From Euptelea pleiosperma (lineage: Eukaryota > Streptophyta > Magnoliopsida > Ranunculales > Eupteleaceae): 64,000 bases of DNA. The stretch is from NCBI GenBank assembly GCA_035048495.1, contig CM068553.1, positions 22,011,190-22,075,189 on the forward strand. The letters run 5' to 3'. Position 1 is the first letter of the stretch. Every line of letters starts with the position of its first letter. Positions 26,001 through 38,000 of the stretch are shown piece after piece. Position numbers and translations under genes: made by a program. The notes under the pieces were generated by a model. It ran no database searches. It saw nothing but the letters and a program-made list of their open reading frames with translations, and had not been told where the DNA came from.

Positions 26001-29000
26001 ATTTTCAAGTTTGATATTTCCAATTCCAAGTTCCAAGTTCCAACCACTGTAACAAAAAAGCAATACACCAATCAAAGACTCAATTTTCTACTAAATTAAA
26101 TGCATCTTCATCAATTATATAGTCCGAGCCAATATTCCCCTCCTCATCATCAATCAATAGTAGATTAACACTCTTGCCTTTATGAGTTATGAATATAAAA
26201 AAAAATTAGGTTTTTTTTATTCTTATATTTTGTATAAATGACACTTGTTTTTATTTCTTTTAATATCTTAAAATTCTTTTTTATTTTTTTTTATGCCAAA
26301 AAAAAGTAACACCTCTGAGGTGTACGCCCACTCCAAGAGGCGTTGAAGAGGCGCACACCTCATCAATCCTGGAGTGGGGCGTAAGTCTCAGTTGTATAAA
26401 CGCCTCTTCCTTGTGCCTCGAGGTGTTTTTCAAGGGCTTCACCCCGAGGCGCTCCTCAAGGCGTACACCTCACACGCCTTTAAAAACATTGGGTGTAACA
26501 GGTATGTTTCTCACGACTCTCAATCTTCTTATTTATATGGGAAACCATTTACATAGACAGGCATGCCCTTACAACATGAATGGTATTTACAGAACTACCC
26601 TGATAACCTACTACAAATAATATACTACAGTTCATTCCTTCAATAATTGAATAGTAAGCTTTTGGTCTTTGCTAGTATAGCAGGGCCTTCATATGTTGCC
26701 ATCATACTGATTGTGCATTCCTTTGAAGATATCTTTGCAAAGTTTCCATTATATTTTCCTGTCTATGTTGATTGTCTTTCTCTGTCTTAATGAAGAAACA
26801 AAATTTTTATTTTATTTTTGGTTCACTAAAGCTTTTTTCTTGATTGTTCACTGTGTCAACCATGGTCTGAAGACCTAGACTACATCAGGGCACAGAGTTG
26901 GAGATTTCCATCAATTTTTTACTAGTGACTTACTGATGACCACAAATAATAAAGTTCAGAAAACAAAATTCATTAATATGATATTTGTGATGTAAATGTT
27001 ATAGCAAATCAAATTGTGTTGTAATTGGCAAACCATGAGTGAAGAGGTGAGTAACAAACGGGAAGGAAAATCTGCAGCGAGCAAATTGTACAAAAAATGA
27101 GGCAATTTCAGTAAGAGAGGGAAAAGGAGTGGAAATTAATTTGGAAAACTGGATTTTAGTTTCAGAAATATCAGCATTGGATGATCCACACGGCACTTGG
27201 TTTAGAGGCTTAAACAATATACCATTAGATGCTTGAGCAGCTTGACAGAAAACAAAGGATGCAACTGGTTTGAAGCACTTTGTTTCTTTCCCAAGATTTA
27301 TTGCATATATACGAACATCTATCCATGCAGGAGTGTCTATGTACGTTTTTATGTGATTTTCAGTGCATGTAAGCATGAATGTGTTTGTCTATGTGCATAG
27401 AACAGGTAGCATTGTTAAGGTGTACTATGTTTCTGACCTCTTTCTTTGACAAAGTGAAAGAAAGAACAATGAGTAATGAATTGGCAATCGTATTTCTTCA
27501 AGGTACTGCTAATAAATGAAATAGTGAATCTTGAGCCATGTTATTCAGATTGTAATTTGAAAGACCTTATTTCATTTTCTGTGTTTTTTTTTTTTTTTTG
27601 TTCTCTTTTATCATCATCAACCAATTAATCTTCATCTCGATCATGCTGTTGTGTGGACTTGTTCTGTAATATAACTAATATTGTAAATGTGGGGTTCTGT
27701 AGTAAGGCCATGGGTATAACGTACAAGTTTCCTTATAATTCGTTGTAGGTATATTATTTTGGAACCATGGATGTAAAAAAGCTTAGGAAAGCCAATGTGT
27801 TGGATCTAGCTTGTTGCCTAGGCGCTCTCCTTGTGACCATTCCAGACTATATATAGGGGTTTTGAGTATAATCTGCTGTAATGTTATATGAAAATTTTCT
27901 AATTTACTAGATCTATCTTAATGCTAACTTTATAAAAACAAGGGAGAAAATGATGTAATAAGATGGGTGGGAAAGATTTGGGTCATTCCAGCCCTGCATA
28001 AAAGTGTGCTGGCTGAAATTATGGCTTAAACAAGGCGAGTGCCTAGTCTAGGCTTGCCTATGCATTCCACCGCCTACTCTTGAAAAACCACCTGGTTGCC
28101 TAGGTGCCTGCATTTTAACAACACTGTTCTGTTCATGTTTCAAATTGGCTATTGGAGATGTAATTTATGTTTTAACTTTTAAGTCTAAATACTTAGTGTC
28201 CTTATCTGATTGCTGCTATAAACCAAATATGCAGGTTATGCAGAAGCACCAGAAGTATTTTTCCATGACCGACAGTAATGGGAGGCTATTGCCGTATTTC
28301 ATAGCTGTGAGAAATCCCAAAAGATGTTTAGATGCTTTGGAACCTCAATACGACTCTTTAAGTGCGATGTTCTAAATTATCAATAAATGTTTTGGTAGTA
28401 CTCTTGAAATATTCAAATTAGAATTATTCTTGTAGGTGGCAAATGGAGCCATCAATGAGATGGTAGTAAGAAAAGGGAATGAAGCTGTACTCAGGTTTAG
28501 ACGTGGACCCTGCTCATATATTCTTGTTTGCACACGGCATAAGATATCATAAAATTTCTTTTGTAGCATCTTTATTGTGAACCAAAAAAAAACATTTTAC
28601 TTTGGTACAGAGCTCGCTACGAGGATGCCAAGTTTTTCTATGCGATGGACACACGTAAAAAACTTTCTGAATTCCGAAGTCAACTAGAAGGGATTCTTTT
28701 CCATGTAAGTCATGTCATTTCGTGCATGATCATAAATCTTATTTTTGTGAGTTTTTCAGGAGTTGTAGTTCTCATGTGATAATGGTTTCTTTAATCTTGA
28801 GATTCTATCCAGAAAATTAAAAAAAAAAAAAAAAAAAAGAGAAAATGGAGTATATATTAGGGATAAAAGCTTTCTGGAGCTACACTCCAGAACTCTCCTT
28901 TGTTGCGAGGTGTTCCCTTGCCACGTGGAGAGCTGATGTGGCTGATTTTTCCAGATCATCCATCTGATAGACACCCTCTGGATTGGCCACATGAATGGTG

Positions 29001-32000
29001 CCCTTATCCAAGTTCTGCCTATACCTTGCCAGATATTGTACTTTTCCCATATACATTGCAGCCATTGAATTTTAAACAATTTTTAAATAGAAAAAAAGGC
29101 AAAGAGCATGCCTCTTTTTGTCACATGCTGGTGCTGTTGGTCTGAATCTTGCCACATACGGAGATGTGAGGTCTGAAAAGAGTGGTCCCTTTGAGCCTGC
29201 CACCCTAGTTTCCACATGTTAAAACCCCATCAGTCCTGAGAAGATTTATGTAGCATAGCTCCAGAAATTCCATCCCCATCTATTGAATGCCAGTACTGTA
29301 TTTTATGCGATATGACTATTAAAGTTTTTTAATGCCTCATAATGTTTCTACACATTCTGTTTTGAGAAAAAAAGAACAAGAAAAATTCTCATGGGGATTT
29401 ATAATTTGGCAAATTATATAGTGCGCCTGGGGCTTACAAAGATGAGTGTGTTAAGGTAATTTGCTCCACACATATCGGTTGCAGCGATGCTCTCTAGGAG
29501 TCGGTGCATCGGGAACTCGAAGTGCAGCCAAAACATGTGGTGCAGATTCCCTTGGCCAACGCACCTTGGCAAGTCTCAGGCATGCACTATAACTGCTTTA
29601 TTTTATCACTTTTTTGAAAGTCCCAGAAAAATGTCATTAGGTTTTCAAAACATCAGATGTATTTGTTTGATGGATTTTATATCCGTTATCTCTGGTATCT
29701 CTCTGATGACAACAATGTGAAATACAACAGGAGAAGCTAGGAACAATGCTGGACAAGATGATGCGCGTCCAAAGTACTGTTACTAAATTAAGCTTGGCCA
29801 TGGGAATAGAAGATAAGCTCTCAATTGTTCAAGATGCTGCATCACTAGCTATGTCGGATCTTGCTACTGCTGTTGTTACAGAATTTACTTCCCTCTCTGG
29901 AATAATGGCACGCCATTATGCATTGAGGGATGGTTATTCAGAACAGGTTGTTTAACTTACAGCTAAATGCCTTGACATATATTATTTATTTTCTTATTTG
30001 CTACAGTAATGAGGAAGTAGGATAGTGTTTATATAACTTAATTAGAACTTAAAGCATACAATATTATATCATGTACTAATCTGCTTCATTCTCATATTAT
30101 AACCTATTTGACAAAAGGGAGTGATCTCCTAACTTGACCGAATAAGACATTCAACCTTGTATTGGTCCTCATCCCCTTGGTCAAAGCATGTAACCAAAGC
30201 AGTATGCCTTTGAATCCGGAGATGAAGTACAGTCTAGGGAGGTCGAAAATCAAGCGCCAACTGAGGGCGTATGAACAGATACTGAGAAAAGAGACCAGGG
30301 TCAAGTTGGATAGAACATAAACTTTAGTCCAAGTATCCAGTTGACAGGCCGTCAGATGCTTTGGAAAGCTCTTTCCGAGATCTATAATAGGTATTTGTAG
30401 TCTTTTTTAACAGTTATAAGATTAGTTATAGAGTTAATGAGGTGATTTAAGATTTCTTTGGTCATTATTAGAGTTAGGCTTAAGTTATTTTAGATGGACG
30501 GTTGAGATTAATTTCTTAGCCCTTATGTTAGCTTTTAATGATTTTCTTCCTCATGAATCGTTGTTATAAGAGTTTTGTAAAGGAGATTTTATTTTGAGTT
30601 AGTGAATGAAAGTTTACTTTTTTTATTTTTGTTCTTTTTAGAAAATTTGGGTGTTTCTGCGGAAGCCGTTGCAGAAGGTTTTTTCTAACGATAATACTCC
30701 CCTTCACTAACTTGAATCAAAGAATTAGTAGATCTGTTCTGCCCAAAATGGGAATGGACTGGGGCTTGTAAACTTATAGATTTATGATCAAGTTGAAAAG
30801 GCATATAGTAAGAAAAGAATAGACACCTTGGAGACAGATAGACTAAATTATACTCATTGTTAGATTTCTCATAGCATGGTATCTGTTTTGAAGGAATTCT
30901 ATAACATGTCTTATGTAGATTTTGTCGATAAGTGGGATATAGTTCATTTGAAGACGTAGATCCCTGATATGTCTTTTCAGGATACGTCTCAAGTTTATTT
31001 ATTTATTTTTTGTTATCCTTAGGAAATGTGTTTCCCTATTTTTTGTACTTTATATTTTAACAGTCATACTTGTTACTGATAAAAAAAAAAAAAAAAAAAG
31101 ATTGGCTAATCTATGAATTCTCTATTTTTCTATCCAATTGGTTTGTGTTCCTTATAGAATACCGAGATAATTAGAAATCCTTTACCCGGTCACTCTTGAA
31201 TTTGGAAATATATCTCTCTTTTTTTCTATTCTAAAGAAAACAAACCTTCTCATTGTAGTATAACTACCAAATTATATTATAATACATGTGAATGGATTTG
31301 TCTTTGTTTTGGGCTTCTAGAAGGGACCGTGTCAGGCACCTCGTATATGTGTCAGAAACTGACGCCTGTCTCCATGTTACTGTTACATGAGTTTGACAAA
31401 ATGCTATCTAATAAAGCAGCTGCTTGGTGTTTGGCATTTAGTACCATGTTTGGACCTGACGATGGTTCTTTGTTGTTTTAACATTTTCTGTACAACAGAT
31501 TGCAGAAGCCTTGTTTGAGATCACACTTCCTAGATTTTCTGGAGATATACTTCCAAAAACTGATGCAGGGATAGTCTTGGCAATTGCTGACAGGTCAATT
31601 ACAAGTCACATTCTCATTGCTTATGCCTTGCAGTTATGATTTTCTGAAAACGTCACTTGATGTGAACTTTTTCTCAGTAGCGATTTTAGAAGTGCACATG
31701 CTTTAGTATGTTATTTGAGAAATTGTTTGGCTTATACACGAGTACAAGTAACCGGTTGGACCTGTTGAAATTCTAGGGTAACCAAGGAATGGAAAAACAA
31801 ATATTTGTTTATAAAAATGTTAAGTAAAAACTAGTTCAAGGCGTATGCGAAGTAGAAAAGTCTTAAAAATAAAGGAAAAAAAGAGGAAATGCTTGCGATA
31901 ATAAAACCACCCCAAACTAACCCTCTGAAGAAGGATTTGAAATTTCAAAGATCAAAGCTGCACACGAGGACCTCCTTTTCCACGAAGAAAACCCAAAAAT

Positions 32001-35000
32001 GAGTCCAACAAGAAAAAACCTGCATTTGGTGTTTGTAAACTCAATAATTCTAGTAAACCCTATTCTTCCCATAGGTCAACCTCTAATCTCCACAATCCAT
32101 TATACTTTCCCAATCCAATCCTAGCCATGCAATAAGTACTGATTGATATGATCTAACTTAATCAACGTACTGACCTAAAAAATTTAGAATAGATAATAAT
32201 AAATGTTTAATTTGCCATTTTTATCTCATTCTTCAGACATTTTCTTTTTACTCCATAAAACTACCTTCTAAAATCATGACAAACTCAGCAATCACCAAAG
32301 ATCTAGAAAATTACTCAGCCTAATAAACCATTTTACGCTAGGTACCCAAAATTGGTTGCCATGAGTCAGCCAAATGTTAGCTTAGTTGCATGAAGTGGAT
32401 GCGGGAATGGGAGCGAGGAAGAGGGTGGGTTTAAGGAAGCCTTAGGGTTTGGAATGCCTAAGAAGCATCCATATATATATAGGGTCAGGATCGGGGGACA
32501 ACATTTTTTACAACAAAAAATTGGCGTGGGCCAATATTTAAATTATAAGTTTTGGAATTGGATGACTTTTGGTGAGGATGGTCTCTATGGTAAGGAAATA
32601 ATCCTCACGATAATTCAAATCATTCCGATATTCGTAGACTCGTGTAGAAGTTGAAGAATTCTGGACTGTCTATTTTTACCGTTAACTTGAAGACCGCACT
32701 TGATGGGGTTAGAAATTTCAGAATAGGCTGATTTTTTGTAGGGGTGATCTATATGGTGAGTAGATCACCCTCACCAAAAATCAGACATTGATTCATCTTC
32801 CATGTGGGTACGCCAAAATTATTGTAAAAAATGTTGTCCCCTGATCTTGATCTATATATATCGTTGAACATGGAAGTATCTCGAAACAAAACTGAGAATA
32901 GAGCCTTACTATTGAAAAGTAACGAAGGGGTCTAGTTATAAAATAAGAAGCTGTGAGGAAAGCATCACTTATCAATCCAATATTTTTTAGGTAGCTTCAT
33001 CTGGAAAAGTAAATAACGGGCCACTTTTAACACGTGCCGATGTTTTCCTTTCACCTACCCCATTTTGTTGAGGTGTACCAGCACAAAAGGTCTGATGTAC
33101 CATAAGAGCCAAAATAATCCTGAAACATTGTAAAAGTATATTCTTTAGCATTTTTAGAACGAAGGACACGGATATAGATACTAAATTGAGTTTGCACTTC
33201 TGTATAGAACAAGTTAAAAATAGAGAACATCTCCAATCTTTCATTAAAAATTCATTTCATTACAGAGTAGTCATCTACAAAATTAACAAAGTACTTAAAA
33301 TCATTGTATAAAGGTATCCTGGCCGGGCCCTGGACATTAGAATGAACAATTGAAAAAGGACTAGACACACAATTATCAAGCTTAGATGGAAAAGAGACGT
33401 GATGATACTTACTAAGTTGACACGACTCACAATCCAAAGATGGTAATTAACTCAAAGTTGGAACTAAAATCTTCAAACCATATAACCACGGATGACAAAG
33501 GCTACATGACGACTTGATATAATTTATGAAAAATGAAATTAGTATGCATCTCAACTACAAAATGGAAGTGCGCTGCAATTATTACAAGAAACAATTTTAC
33601 ATGAGGATAATCCTTTCAACGTATATTGCGACAGTTCTTACCAGTTACCACTTAAATGTTTCATTTCTAGATTTCAAATTAACTAGAACACCCATAGTCA
33701 ATCCTTTATATTTCTGAAGACTAGTGTATCCTTTTCTTCTTGATCAACTAGAAGTTTATTTGCTTTAACTGTTATTTTGTACTTCATCTTCTTGGTTTTT
33801 TTATTTTTATTTTTTTTCCAATTAGGATGAAAAGATTTATTTTCTGTAGTTTTAACGGTTCCAAATCTTGCTATGAATGTTGCAGACTAGATAGTCTTGT
33901 TGGCTTATTTGGAGTTGGTTGTCAGCCAAGTTCCTCTAATGACCCTTTTGGCCTGCGAAGAATCTCTTACGGTCTTGTGAGTTTTTTCATTTCTTCTTCT
34001 TGGAGACCTTTAGGGAGGAGGGTTACCTTTATATGTTTAGATCCCTCTAGGCTTGCCGACTAACTTGTTTAAAGAAGGCCTATCGGCCCGCTGCTTGAGA
34101 AGGCCTTCTCTCTTGATCAGGAGCTTCCTCGCCTCATATTGAGACAGGGAATAATCAGTCACTCAAATCGAGTCAGGATTCTGAGAAGAGTCCACAATGA
34201 CTGTGCTAATGGCCGGATGACAATGTCTATTAAAAGCTCGAAGAGATTTCTATTTACTGTGCTTTTAGCTAGAGAATCCGCGATTGCAATAAATTTTTCA
34301 GGCATCATCTGATTACATCATTACTATGCTGTTTTCGTTTGGTATTAGGTTCAAGTGTTGGTGGAAAATGAAAAGAACTTGGATATAAGAAATGCTCTGA
34401 GACTTGCTGCAGAAGTTCAACCCATACGAGTAGATACAAGTACTATAGATGATGTGAGAGTAATGCCTTTGGTTTTCACATTGAGGAAATCTAGGGTACA
34501 TAGGGAATAGATCATATAATGGTCTACCAGTGGCATAGCATCGGATAATCATAACCATCTCTGATATTTAGGCCCCTATGGGCCATGGTTCCTGGCTGTC
34601 CACAGGAACGTAGATGAGATATTTATTGTCATCCGTTTAGGTCAATTTTTTTGGTATAGATATCCTATGTAGGACTCATTGAATGTTGGGTCCCACATCC
34701 CTCTACATGTGCCTTACCTTTAGCTGTTTGCCATTGGTTACCATCTTTATGCTCTACCCGAAGTGTTACCTCTTTTGCATTATAATTTTTTTTATTCATC
34801 TATTCTGCACAGAAAATTATGATCACAACATCTGTTTTAGGTACATCAATTTGTTACACGGAGACTCGAGCAATTTCTGGTATGTATAGTTCCCACGTCA
34901 AGGAGTTGTTTGCATTACTGTACTTTTCTTCACTGTGTTATGAACTAATATAATTATTGGTTTCTTTGTGACACAAAGATTTAAATTCATATGTATATGA

Positions 35001-38000
35001 CTTGTTAAACTCTTCATAGTGTGGGTTGTTATATCACTGCGCCTTTCAAAAATTATGGATGGTGGTTATCTCATTGGAGAAATACTTGCATCATGACTGA
35101 AAGGAGAAGCCATTCTTACTGACTTAGCTGTTTATGTGGCACATATTATAGGGCTGGAGTAACAATTTGATGTGGCCATATAGGAGATTCCTAGGATGAA
35201 AAGTGATCTGCTTGTTGATCCTAACCATCAGCCATCACATTTTTTTTGGACTAAGAAAAAACATGACCAGAGATCAGATGGTTGTGATCATATGATCAAG
35301 TGTTGGCTTAGGAAGTCTAAGTGAGATCAATCTAATGGTGGATCATCACACCACCTGTAGATGCTGTGTATGCAGGGAGGATGGCTTCTTCCAACCTCCT
35401 CAATCCGATGCAAGTACTTCTCATATTATTAATCCTTTCAAAATAATCATAGAGTTTGATGGGCTAAACCAGTTATCTTGCAATTGCATGTCAATGTTTC
35501 TGGTGCTATATGAAAATAAGTTACAAAACAGATGCAAAAGCTAGAAATGGGAATTGGATGGTTCCGAGGAACTATGGAAGTTTAGGTCTCTTTTATGTAA
35601 ATTGTACTACTAACATTTGGGTACGTAATCTTCATATGTACATAAAAGGGTGAAAAGTCCAAGGCCATAAAATGGCACCAGGCATGAGAATCCCTTCCCA
35701 TTTTGTGTTGTGCCCACTGCTTTGGTTATATGCTTCCTCCTGAGCCTCTCTGTGCATTTGATGAATAGAGCCTGAAAACAAGACTGGTCAAAATTTCATT
35801 GGAATTAAAAGGAATACACAGACTTGAATCCCTCTTAGCGCATGAAATGACACCGGGGTAGTCAAACTCTGTCAAGATTGCTGATTTTTGGAGAGCAAGA
35901 GATATCACAAAACATGTTCTTTGCATAATTTCAATTTAGAACAAGATATATTCATGTGTGTGTGGTCAATTTGAATAATTATGGGGTCTTTCAAGTCTGA
36001 CATTTCCTGATAAAAAAATGTTCTACCTTTCAGTTTTTTTGGTAAATGCTCTGCATGAGATTTGCTCTTTTCTTAAATGCTGCTTTCTTTTTCCAGGTTT
36101 AGGACACATTGCATTTGAATATCACCTGTTTCTCATTAAATTTAGTCTTAACCAAGATTTTCTTGGTATCTAATCTTTACCATGTTACGTGAAGGCAGCT
36201 GGTATTTTATCTTTATGGTGGAAAGTCCAGATGAACTTTATATACATGTTAGATATGTTATTGTGGCAGGTGGATAAGGGTATAAGTCCTGAGGTGGTTC
36301 GGTCTATCCTTTTAGAGCGTGCAAATTGGCCATGTCTGGCTACAAAATCGGCTGCGAAAGTAAGTGACTTATGATTGAAACCGTCTTTAGGTTTCCATAT
36401 TGCTCAATACCGCCTGCAAATTTAAATATGAAAGTTATTTAAAAGAGAAACTTAATTTTGTTTACCAGTGTAGAAAAGTCTACCTCATTTTCGATCATGC
36501 AAATATCAATTTGGAAATAGACAGTTTATCGTTCTGGACTATGCAAAGCAATTAAAAGGCTTTTATCTTAACGTGCAAAGCCATGTTACACTATTTAATT
36601 TTTCACATTTAGCTGTGAAAGAGTTCTTTATGAAGGACTAGGATGATTACTTCCTTTGCATGTATCTCCCTCCATAATGAAGATTTCTCAACTTTATGTA
36701 TTTCTAGTATTAGTAGGTGATGCACTAAAAAAGAAAAAGTATTTGGACTATTATTCGCTTTGACTAGTGTCCTCAAGGTAATCCTGGCCCATTGATCTAT
36801 TTAGAGATGACTAGGAAATGTAACAGTTCCTATGACTGCTGAAACTATTCTTAGTGAAAATGCACAACAGAAAATATAGCTTGGCAGCAAAGATTATTAT
36901 ACTTGTTATCACATACCTAGGAAATACTTAGGTTTCAGTCAATAAAGAGAAAAAATGTAGATTGAGAGAATAAGTGAAAGAGAGGTAGAAGAGAGGAAGA
37001 ATTGGGGAAGGGGATTCGTGTGTGTTCTGTTGTATTGAACGATTTCCTATGTTTTGGTATATATTAATAAAAGGAGGGAAAATACAAAGAATGCTCTTAG
37101 TACACTAGAGTTACAATAAAGAAACAGCAATAAGACATTCAACACTCTCCCTCAAGCTGGTGTAAAGATATCTATCGTGCGCAGCTTGGCTAACATGTTT
37201 TCCAGACAAAACTCACTAACACCCTTAGTCAGTGCATAAGCAACCTGCTCTATTGTGTTTGCATAAGGTGTGCAAATTTGACCAAGCTTCAATTTCTCCT
37301 AGATGAAGTGTCTATCGACCTCGATGTGCTTAATCCCTACTTTTCTCACTTGAGAGAAATTCTCATAGAGAGCTCGTATCACCACGAGTACAACGGCCTC
37401 TAAAAACACTACGTCCACTACTACCACGACCTCCACGACCACGGGAAGGCTCAGAAACACTAGTAGAAACCAATGCGGAAAATTCCTTGGGAGAAGTCAC
37501 ATTCCCAAGGGAGGCACGCTGAAGACGAGAAAAGGCACTGGCTGTAGTTGGAAGAGATTCACTGGCAAAAATTTGTCCCTTAATTGAACTGTACTTAGGA
37601 TTCAAGTTGGATAAGAACAAGGCAACCTAAAATTCTTCTCGCTGTTGTTTCTGTTGCTCCAGATCAGTGGTCAAGGGCTGATACTGCTGAAGTTCCTCCC
37701 ACATATCTCGGAGTGAACTATAGTACTCACCGAGAGATTTATCTCCTTGCTTCATAGTAAACATAGACTCAAACAAGTCATAAATGCGGGAGACATTCCG
37801 CTCTTGAGAGTACATCTCTCGAACTGCAGCCCATATCTGCTTGGCAGTATCAAGATAGGTGACATTAGAAGAAACTGACGGCTCCATGCTATTCCACAAC
37901 CATGTCATAACCAAGGAGTTCTTACTTTGCCAATCTTCATACTTCTTATCATTTATCAGTGGTGGATCTTCATTGAAAAACTTCGATTTTTTCTTAGCAC

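Larger units (their letters stand above)
22928..26620 (-). mobile_element. Internally deleted copia element, family C, reverse strand
   Basis: On the minus strand: 5' LTR (25744-26620, carrying a MITE), a degenerate primer site (TTGGTACTATAGCC), leader, gag, then RT and RNase H, purine tract at 23128-23138 and 3' LTR (22928-23127). Protease and integrase are gone. Both LTRs end CAACT by comparison. It lies in the 5.4-kb intron of EDD1, antisense to the gene. Confidence 0.87.

Noticed and set aside
28307..28375. Extension of EDD1 exon f to the downstream stop
   Set aside because: The frame stays open past GTGAGA, but conserved ANGAINE sequence follows only if the intron at 28307-28435 is removed.
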